Translations under genes and position numbers: made by a program
The notes under the pieces: generated by a model
The model's input: only the letters and a program-made list of their open reading frames with translations
Database searches by the model: none
What the model was told of the DNA's origin: nothing
Source of the DNA: Allomesorhizobium camelthorni
GTDB taxonomy: Bacteria; Pseudomonadota; Alphaproteobacteria; Rhizobiales; Rhizobiaceae
Reading direction: 5' to 3'
Assembly (NCBI RefSeq): GCF_011045125.1
Contig: NZ_JAAKZF010000050.1
Span: 1 to 38,939 of the forward strand
Length of the DNA: 38,939 nucleotides
Shown: positions 33,596 through 38,939 of the stretch, in pieces
Position numbering within the stretch: the stretch's first letter is position 1
How the letters are laid out: every line of letters starts with the position of its first letter

Positions 33596-35554
33596 CTAAA
33601 CGGCCTCCTCGAAGCGCACCAGCACCGTTCCGTCGGTGACCTGCGCGCCTTCCGCCGCGATCTCGGCGATGACGCCGTCATGCGGGGCCGCGACCGTGTG
33701 CTCCATCTTCATGGCTTCGAGGATGAGCAGCGGCTGGCCCTTCCTGACCGTTTCGCCGCTGATTGCCTTCACCACTTTGACCAGCCCGGGCATCGGCGCG
33801 CGCATCGAGGCGATGCCCGCTTCGGCGTCGGCCGCTTTTGCGAACGGGTCCTGTATCGCGAATGTGTAGGACGCCGCGCCCTCGAAGATCGTGACGTGGC
33901 CGGGCCAGCGCGCGATGCGGGTATTTTGTCCTCTCAACGGAGAGATGGTCACAGCGCCTTCCGAGCCATCCAGCGCCACGTCGAACCGGCCATCCGGCCG
34001 CACCGACACACGCGCGACGATCTCCTCCTCGCCGCGGCGCAGGGCCGTTCGCCGCGCGCCGGCGTGGAAATGCGCGTAGCCGGCCAACGCATCCCAGGGA
34101 TCGCCTGACGCGCCGGCACCTCCCATGCCCGAGGCGGCGAGTACGGCCTGCGCGACCGTCTCCGGACTTGCCGGCGCGACCGCGGTCAGCGCCTCCTGCT
34201 TGCGGGCGATGAGCCCGGTGTCGACGTCGCCGGCGGAAAAATCCGGATCGCGGGCAAGCGCCGCCAGAAAGCTTGTATTGGTGACCGATCCGGCGATCTC
34301 GGTTCGCTCCAGCACATCGGCGAGCACCGTCAGCGCAGTCTCGCGGTCGGGGCCGTGAACGACCAGCTTGGCGATCATCGGATCGTAGAAGGGCGAGACG
34401 GCGTCGCCGGCCCGCACGCCGGTCTCGACGCGGAGCTTCGCGCCCGCCGCCACGTCGGCGAATTGCAGATGGTGCAGCGTGCCTATCGCCGGCAGAAATC
34501 CTCGCGTCGGATCCTCGGCATAGATGCGCGCCTCGAATGCGTGGCCGTCGAGCTTGATCTCCTTCTGCGTCATCGGCAGCTTCTCGCCCGCCGCGACGCG
34601 CAGCTGCCATTCGACAAGGTCGACGCCGGTCACCATCTCGGTTACCGGATGCTCGACCTGCAGGCGGGTGTTCATCTCCATGAACCAGAAGCGGTCGGGC
34701 CGCAGCCCCCCGGAGGCGTCGACGATGAACTCGATCGTGCCCGCGCCCGAATATTTTATCGCTTTCGCGGCCTTCACCGCCGCGTCGGTCATCGCCGCGC
34801 GCATCTCGGCCGGCATACCGGGGGCGGGGGCTTCCTCGATCACCTTCTGGTGGCGTCGCTGCGCCGAGCAGTCGCGCTCGAACAGATGCACCGCATTGCC
34901 GAAATTATCGCCGAACACTTGGCATTCGATGTGGCGCGGCTTCTCGACATATTTCTCCACCAGCACGTGCTCGTCGCCGAACGACGCCTTGGCCTCTCGC
35001 TTGGCGCCGGACAGCGCCTCGGCGAAATCGTCGGGGCTTTCGACCCGCCGCATGCCCTTGCCGCCGCCGCCGGCTCGCGCCTTGATCAGCACGGGATAGC
35101 CGATCTCGCGCGCCTTGGTGGCGAGCAGCACCAGCGCCTGGCCGTCGCCGTGATAGCCGGGCACCACCGGCACGCCGGCCTTTTCCATCAGGAGCTTCGC
35201 CGCGTCCTTCAGGCCCATGGCGCGGATGGAGGCGGCCGAGGGGCCGATGAAGACCAGCCCCGCGGCCGTCACCCTGTCGACGAAATCGGGGTTTTCGGAC
35301 AGAAATCCGTAGCCCGGATGGATCGCCTCCGCGCCGGTTTCCAATGCCGCGGCGATGATCCTGTCGCCGACGAGATAGCTTTCGCCGACCGGCGAGGGGC
35401 CGATATGCACCGCCTCGTCGGCCATGGCGACATGCAGGGATTTCGCGTCGGCGTCCGAATAGACGGCGACGGTCTTCACACCCATTTTGCGCGCGGTGCG
35501 GATGACGCGGACTGCGATCTCGCCGCGATTGGCGATCAGGATTTTGGTGAACAT
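33596..35554 (-). CDS. Biotin-dependent acyl-CoA carboxylase alpha subunit (methylcrotonyl-CoA type likely)
   Basis: Fused biotin carboxylase and biotin carrier protein of 652 residues. The biotin carboxylase part (about residues 1-447) has the ATP-grasp Gly loop KARAGGGGKGMR, HPGYGFLSENPDF, ERDCSAQRRHQKVIEEAPAP and EMNTRLQVEHPVTE. The C-terminal carrier domain has the biotinyl-Lys616 in EAMKMEH. This fused layout and length fit methylcrotonyl-CoA carboxylase alpha (leucine breakdown), with geranyl-CoA or propionyl-CoA carboxylase as alternatives. The beta subunit that would settle the substrate is not in the window; the upstream neighbour is a VOC gene separated by a REP-like repeat. Methylcrotonyl-CoA carboxylase would link functionally with the ETF-QO at 25.8 kb. 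Confidence 0.9.
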   Translation of the reverse strand: MFTKILIANRGEIAVRVIRTARKMGVKTVAVYSDADAKSLHVAMADEAVHIGPSPVGESYLVGDRIIAAALETGAEAIHPGYGFLSENPDFVDRVTAAGLVFIGPSAASIRAMGLKDAAKLLMEKAGVPVVPGYHGDGQALVLLATKAREIGYPVLIKARAGGGGKGMRRVESPDDFAEALSGAKREAKASFGDEHVLVEKYVEKPRHIECQVFGDNFGNAVHLFERDCSAQRRHQKVIEEAPAPGMPAEMRAAMTDAAVKAAKAIKYSGAGTIEFIVDASGGLRPDRFWFMEMNTRLQVEHPVTEMVTGVDLVEWQLRVAAGEKLPMTQKEIKLDGHAFEARIYAEDPTRGFLPAIGTLHHLQFADVAAGAKLRVETGVRAGDAVSPFYDPMIAKLVVHGPDRETALTVLADVLERTEIAGSVTNTSFLAALARDPDFSAGDVDTGLIARKQEALTAVAPASPETVAQAVLAASGMGGAGASGDPWDALAGYAHFHAGARRTALRRGEEEIVARVSVRPDGRFDVALDGSEGAVTISPLRGQNTRIARWPGHVTIFEGAASYTFAIQDPFAKAADAEAGIASMRAPMPGLVKVVKAISGETVRKGQPLLILEAMKMEHTVAAPHDGVIAEIAAEGAQVTDGTVLVRFEEAV

Positions 35555-35566
35555 CGAGCCTCCGTT

Positions 35567-35645
35567 GGGGACAGTTTACTTTTTGCCCCTTGCGCGAACG
35601 CGGAGCCGTCGATGCCCTTCCCGGGCAAGAAAGTAAACTGTCCCC
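35567..35645. repeat. REP/MITE-like inverted repeat element
   Basis: GGGGACAGTTTACTTT (35567-35582) and its exact complement AAAGTAAACTGTCCCC (35630-35645) bound a 79-base element; the stem continues inward as TTGCCC/GGGCAA after a one-base gap. It starts 13 bases before the carboxylase start codon, where it would lie in the 5' leader. From general knowledge this sequence type is dispersed in many bacterial genomes. Confidence 0.75.
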
Positions 35646-35663
35646 CGACGTCTGCCCAATATT

Positions 35664-36425
35664 TTAGCCCTTGTTGCCGACCAGCGCGAACATCGCGCCT
35701 TGCGGATCGGCTGCCTGCAGGACCCAGCCGCCGCCGGGCACCTCCATCGGACCCATCAGCACCTTGCCGCCATTGCCGGTGACGCGCTGGGCCGCGGCGT
35801 CGATGTCTCCGACGTTGAAATAGAACAGCCAGAACGGGGAGGGCACGTCGGCCGGCTTGTTGAACATGCCGCCGATCGCGTCGCCGCCGGCGGCGAAGAG
35901 CTGGTAGGTTCCCATCTCGCCCATGTCCATGGCGTCGGTCTTGGTCCAGCCGAACTGGCTGGAGTAGAAGTCGAAGGCGCTTTTCCAGTCGGCCGCGTAG
36001 AGCTCGTGCCAGCCGACATGGCCGGGCGTCATCGGCGGCGCGGGCGGCTGACCCTCGCCCTTCGGCGTGAACAGCGTGAACATCGCGCCCTGCGGGTCGG
36101 CGACGACGGAAAAGCGGCCGACTTCGGGAATGTCGGCCGGCTCGCGATAGACCGTGCCGCCGGCCTTTTTGACACTTTGGGTTGCGGCGTCGACGTTGTC
36201 GCCATGGATGTAGCCGGTCCAGGCCGGCCGTGCGCCCATTTTCGCCGCCTCGTCGGGAACGATCATCAGTCCGGCGACCGCCTTATCGCCGGCCTTCATG
36301 ATCGTGTAGCGCATCTGAGGGTTGTCCCAGGCTTCGGAATTCCAGCCGACCACGGTCTTGTAGAACGCTCCTGCGGCGTCGAGGTCGGTGGTCATCAACT
36401 CGTACCAGACGAAATTCGATGGCAT
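35664..36425 (-). CDS. Double VOC (glyoxalase/bleomycin-resistance-like) protein
   Basis: Cytosolic protein of 253 residues with two VOC domains (about residues 5-120 and 135-250). Each has the beta-alpha-beta-beta-beta pattern: FVWYELMTTDLDAAGAFYKT to VADPQGAMFTLFTPK, and VGWHELYAADWKSAFDFYSS to AADPQGAMFALVG. The repeats are similar enough to indicate internal duplication. Metal and substrate are unknown; relatives include antigen CFP32-type proteins. An AGGGAGC box precedes the start. It is in the same direction as the carboxylase gene but separated from it by the REP-like element. Confidence 0.88.
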   Translation of the reverse strand: MPSNFVWYELMTTDLDAAGAFYKTVVGWNSEAWDNPQMRYTIMKAGDKAVAGLMIVPDEAAKMGARPAWTGYIHGDNVDAATQSVKKAGGTVYREPADIPEVGRFSVVADPQGAMFTLFTPKGEGQPPAPPMTPGHVGWHELYAADWKSAFDFYSSQFGWTKTDAMDMGEMGTYQLFAAGGDAIGGMFNKPADVPSPFWLFYFNVGDIDAAAQRVTGNGGKVLMGPMEVPGGGWVLQAADPQGAMFALVGNKG

Positions 36426-36559
36426 GTTTTCGCTCCCTGGTTAGATTTTCAGCCCCGCGCCGGCCGGCATTCTAGGCGGCGGGGGCAGGTGGCGCAAATG
36501 GGAAGGGCGTTGGCGCGTTTCATCATCGCCACGCTGCCTTTCGGCCCTGGCTATTGCGA

Positions 36560-36577
36560 GAGCCCTTCGACAGGCTC
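36560..36577. repeat. Short REP-like palindrome
   Basis: GAGCC-CTTCGACA-GGCTC inverted repeat. The wider tract (CCCTTCGACAGGCTCAGG) is of a type widely dispersed in bacterial intergenic regions according to general knowledge. Confidence 0.55.
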
Positions 36578-36960
36578 AGGACCGGGAAGCGGGGCGCTTG
36601 GCCGAGCCTTCCGAAACTAAATACGTGGCGCGACTTCCGCGCCCCGCCGGCGATTTCTGTCCCCGCCCGTTCCGCTGCGCTGGGCCGGCTGTGACAGCGC
36701 ATCGGCCTTTCGGCCTAACGCCCTCTCGGCGATGGCTTTCGCCATCGCCTTCGCCGGCCCCGCCTGTGTGCTCCTCCAGCACGCCGGGACCGTAGTGTCC
36801 CGAGGGGAACCCTTGGACGGAGCCTCTCCGGCCCCATGGCTTCGTCGGCCATGGAACGGAAGCGCCGATCCTTCCCCGCTGTCGAACGACTCCGGAGCGT
36901 TCCCGGCAGGAAGGACGATGCGGATTATGAGGGAGCGGCGGGGGGTGTGGATAAAATTTT
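36578..36960. repeat. Palindrome-rich intergenic tract
   Basis: Within the 565-base gap between the VOC and L,D-transpeptidase genes this tract has many short perfect palindromes: GGCGATGGC-TTTC-GCCATCGCC (36728-36749), CGGGAC-CGTAGT-GTCCCG (about 36784-36801), CCATGGC-TTCGTCG-GCCATGG (about 36834-36854) and GGCC-TTTC-GGCC (about 36703-36714). Reading frames here lack ribosome sites or family features, so I regard it as non-coding and probably a dispersed repeat. Confidence 0.45.
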
Positions 36961-36976
36961 TTGCGGGCTGTGCCGG

Positions 36977-37005
36977 CAAGCGCAATCCGGTCAGAATTGC
37001 GCTTG
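36977..37005 (-). other. Stem-loop over the L,D-transpeptidase stop codon
   Basis: CAAGCGCAAT (36977-36986) and ATTGCGCTTG (36996-37005) are perfect 10-bp arms with a nine-base loop that contains the stop codon. No T run follows within 15 bases on the minus strand (the first is about 20 bases on), so it may be a 3' end structure rather than a classical terminator. Confidence 0.45.
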
Positions 37006-37764
37006 CGCGACCTCGACCGGCGGCAATCCGCCCGTGACGACGATCGGCGTGCCTTCGGGCACGCGGTCGTAGAGATCGATGACGTCCTGGTGCATGAGCC
37101 GCACGCAGCCCGAGGACACGGATTTGCCGATCGAGGCCCATTCCGGCGAGCCGTGCAGGCGAAAGAGCGTGTCCTTGCCGTCCTGGAAGATGTAGAGAGC
37201 GCGGGCGCCGAGCGGGTTGTTGACGCCCGCCGGCATGCCGCCCTCCCAATTATTCGTGCCGGGGATCTGCCGCGCCCGGTATTTCTCGAGTTCGGGCTGG
37301 CGGTCGATCATTTCGTTCGGCGGGAACCAGCGCGGCCATTTCTGTTTCCATTCGATCACGCCGCGGCCGGCCCACTCGAAACCCTCGCGGCCGAGGCCGA
37401 CGCCGTAGCGGATCGCCTGCTCGAAATTGCCGACGACGTAGAGAAAATGGTTGCCGGTGTCGACGACGACCGTTCCCGGCATCTCGCCGGTCGGGTTCGG
37501 CACGATCTGCCGGTAATATCTCGGGTCGATCTGCTCGATCGGGACAGCCGGGATTTCATGGCCTTCGTCGACCATGGCGGCATACATCAGGCGAGGGTCG
37601 CCGAAGCTGGAATCGAGACTGAGCTGCGGACCCTGGAAAGGCGCGAGCGGCTGTGCGTAGGCGGTCGGTGCGCGTTCACGCGTGCTGGTGCAGGCGGAGA
37701 GCGCGGCTGAAGCGGCGCCTGTGGCGGCCATGGCGAGAAGCCTGCGGCGGCTGAGATTCGACAT
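36991..37764 (-). CDS. L,D-transpeptidase (YkuD domain) lipoprotein
   Basis: Cell-envelope enzyme of 257 residues that forms peptidoglycan cross-links or attaches proteins to peptidoglycan. The N terminus SRRRLLAMAATGAASAALSA is a twin-arginine-like signal ending in a lipobox with Cys25, so export and lipidation are likely. The YkuD domain (about residues 95-245) includes TVVVDTGNHFLYVVGNFEQA, and the active-site region HGSPEWASIGKSVSSGCVRL with His and catalytic Cys220. Length is typical. No strong ribosome site is seen before the ATG at 37764. Downstream lies the palindrome-rich tract; upstream lies the edge of the AT-rich foreign region. Confidence 0.93.
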   Translation of the reverse strand: MSNLSRRRLLAMAATGAASAALSACTSTRERAPTAYAQPLAPFQGPQLSLDSSFGDPRLMYAAMVDEGHEIPAVPIEQIDPRYYRQIVPNPTGEMPGTVVVDTGNHFLYVVGNFEQAIRYGVGLGREGFEWAGRGVIEWKQKWPRWFPPNEMIDRQPELEKYRARQIPGTNNWEGGMPAGVNNPLGARALYIFQDGKDTLFRLHGSPEWASIGKSVSSGCVRLMHQDVIDLYDRVPEGTPIVVTGGLPPVEVAQAQF

Positions 37765-38144
37765 TCGGACTTTTTACCAGTGTTCGGAAAACAAGCAACG
37801 CGCGGAATGCGTGTGTGTTCCGCGGCTGCTTACTTGCTGGGCCAATACGGCCTTGTGCGGGCTATCGGTCGACATTGAGAGACTCCCGATGGGCGTGAGA
37901 GAGCCGTGAAATCCGGAATCCATGCCGTCAGGTCCGCCGCCCTCCGTTCTGCGCTGCGCAGGTCTGACTGTACCACCGGTGTCATGGCAAGCTGATCCAG
38001 CGCCAGACATTACAAGGATTCGGTGCATAACGGCACGTGCCCAAGCGGAATATTGATTCGGCAGCGATTCCGCCCAACATTGGCGCGTTCGTCGACCCGG
38101 TGATTCGTCTAACGCTCCGCAGAAGATAATTTGAGAATTGTATC
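37765..38144. other. Gene-free stretch at a composition boundary
   Basis: No supported gene and no tRNA could be found here. A perfect CGCGGAA/TTCCGCG inverted repeat lies at 37801-37824. Up to about 38100 the DNA is GC-rich like the rest of the window; from about 38115 it becomes AT-rich. I see no clear attachment-site direct repeat, though the partner copy would lie outside the window. Confidence 0.5.
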
Positions 38145-38855
38145 TTGCTAATCAGGCCAAGATTTACGGAATTTTACGGAGTGTACACTCCTCAATATGA
38201 ATTGGATTTTGCTATACCGTTTTTGAATGAGGATATACCTCTTTATGTTGACCCATTTTTGCTTTGGAAATCGCCTTCGTTTCAAGACAAAGCGCTGCAC
38301 CAAACGCTTATCGCCGGTTTTAATCATCTTGGAATTTTAGCCAAAGATGGTTTCATTGACGAAGCAGTGGACCAATTAGTTGTCGCGTCCGAATGCGACG
38401 AGATCGGGCTAGGGAATTCACCTCAAAGAACGGGGAAGCGCATCGGCCGTGACCGTGCACGCGACGTATTGTCCTTGTTTCAAAGAATTCCACAATATCG
38501 AGAACATGGGTTTCGCCATTTTGAAGAGATTCAGCTTTTTGTAGATGGAATTGGTAAGGACCGGGTGAGTGATATCGCATGCAGTTTTATAAAAAGCTTC
38601 TTGATAGATTATACATATCAGGAATGTGCCGAATTGGGCATTGCTATGCAAAAGGTGAGAGTTCCTGCTGTATATAGTCTCGACACAAAAAGGTTTGAGC
38701 CCATCGAAGCCACACTTCCGGTCCACCCAGAAACAGGCAATCCGCTTTTGCTAACGCCGAAACGTTGGCTCAGGCACGTCCCTTGGCTCAACTATGATGT
38801 TTATTTTCGCGATCATTGTCAGAGCTGGATCGGGAAATTTGGACAGGGGTTATAA
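38145..38855 (+). CDS. Horizontally acquired protein of unknown function, probably truncated
   Basis: AT-rich gene (by eye about 42-45% G+C, against over 60% for all neighbours) with codons such as TTA, ATA and AGT that are rare elsewhere here. The 236-residue product starts with a TTG codon (MLIRPRFTEFYGVYTP) and has no in-frame ATG for more than 150 codons. It has no signal peptide or membrane helix; conserved-looking segments are NEDIPLYVDPFLLWKSPSF, ASECDEIGLG and LLLTPKRWLRHVPWLNYDVY. No catalytic motif is visible. It ends two bases before what looks like the left end of an IS element, so the natural C terminus may be lost. The type recalls accessory genes of defence or restriction islands, but that is only an impression. 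Confidence 0.75.
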   Translation: MLIRPRFTEFYGVYTPQYELDFAIPFLNEDIPLYVDPFLLWKSPSFQDKALHQTLIAGFNHLGILAKDGFIDEAVDQLVVASECDEIGLGNSPQRTGKRIGRDRARDVLSLFQRIPQYREHGFRHFEEIQLFVDGIGKDRVSDIACSFIKSFLIDYTYQECAELGIAMQKVRVPAVYSLDTKRFEPIEATLPVHPETGNPLLLTPKRWLRHVPWLNYDVYFRDHCQSWIGKFGQGL

Positions 38856-38856
38856 G

Positions 38857-38939
38857 TGGAATTTCTGCCTGAACACGGCATAGAAGCCGGGAACAGGAGA
38901 GACCATGACGAAACGCCCCCGCCGTAATCACAGCCCTGA
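38857..38939 (+). mobile_element. Left end of an IS3-type insertion sequence (partial)
   Basis: The composition returns to GC-rich just after the preceding stop codon. The sequence from TGGAATTTCTGCCTGAAC has the TG start of an IS3-family terminal repeat and leads after about 50 bases to a transposase OrfA start. The right end, its terminal repeat and any target duplication lie beyond the window, so the exact boundary is uncertain. Confidence 0.6.
38905..38939 (+). CDS. IS3-family transposase OrfA, N-terminal fragment
   Basis: Only the first 11 codons are present (MTKRPRRNHSP), cut by the window end. This basic start, followed in the family by a helix-turn-helix, matches the beginning of OrfA in IS2/IS3-like elements ([K/R]RRNHSP...). 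A good AGGAGA box precedes the ATG. OrfB and the rest of OrfA would follow outside the window. Confidence 0.65.
   Translation, partial: MTKRPRRNHSP

Noticed and set aside
34355-35782. 475-codon plus-strand frame
   Set aside because: Antisense to the carboxylase gene and running through the REP-like element; no start signal.
36617-37249. 210-codon minus-strand frame before and into the L,D-transpeptidase gene
   Set aside because: Overlaps the true transpeptidase frame and is translated from the palindrome-rich tract; Arg-rich with no family features.
37774-38028. 84-codon minus-strand frame
   Set aside because: No ribosome site, no domain, low-complexity composition; spans the gene-free boundary region.

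Overview
The window is high-GC DNA (by eye about 62-65% G+C) whose gene content and order point to the chromosome of an alphaproteobacterium of the order Rhizobiales, most likely Mesorhizobium or a close Phyllobacteriaceae relative. The main clue is the block ccmI-ccmE-ccmF-ccmH (cycHJKL), degP, response regulator, histidine kinase, glnE, a backbone arrangement I know from Sinorhizobium. Codon choice is uniform until about 38.1 kb, where composition falls sharply and an insertion sequence begins.

Layout. (1) 0.2-4.3 kb: cytochrome c maturation operon ccmIEFH. (2) 4.3-6.6 kb: two minus-strand genes, a SAM methyltransferase and a class III nucleotide cyclase, wedged between ccmH and degP. (3) 6.7-13.5 kb: periplasmic protease DegP, an OmpR-type two-component pair and GlnE, all on the plus strand. 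(4) 13.6-19.2 kb: a secreted EF-hand protein facing, across a shared bidirectional terminator, a membrane PAS histidine kinase and aminopeptidase N. (5) 19.3-24.8 kb: an orphan CoxL-like molybdopterin subunit overlapping an EamA transporter gene, a divergent XRE regulator/small membrane protein pair, and a family 4-like uracil-DNA glycosylase that carries a palindromic repeat in frame. (6) 24.9-30.7 kb: a secreted unknown protein, ETF-ubiquinone oxidoreductase, a DUF922 protein, an EEP-family hydrolase and AMP nucleosidase. (7) 30.8-32.6 kb: two tiny membrane/secreted genes, a hairpin-rich non-coding stretch, a DUF2147 protein and a Sel1 protein. (8) 32.9-37.8 kb: 1-Cys peroxiredoxin, a biotin-dependent acyl-CoA carboxylase alpha subunit (methylcrotonyl type likely), a double-VOC protein and an L,D-transpeptidase lipoprotein, separated by REP-like and palindrome-rich spacers. 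(9) 38.1 kb to the end: an AT-rich foreign gene abutting the left end of an IS3-type element.

Most of this is conserved housekeeping and envelope/respiratory biology, and I do not see a complete new multi-gene system. The places most worth a second look are the small-gene pair and structured RNA-like region at 30.8-31.6 kb, the two promoters that carry ACGT palindromes between -35 and -10 (ETF-QO and DUF2147), the 43-bp perfect inverted repeat translated inside the glycosylase, that enzyme's incomplete Fe-S cysteine set, and the foreign gene cut or abutted by an IS at the right edge. All assignments come from reading motifs and translations by eye; no database search was run.
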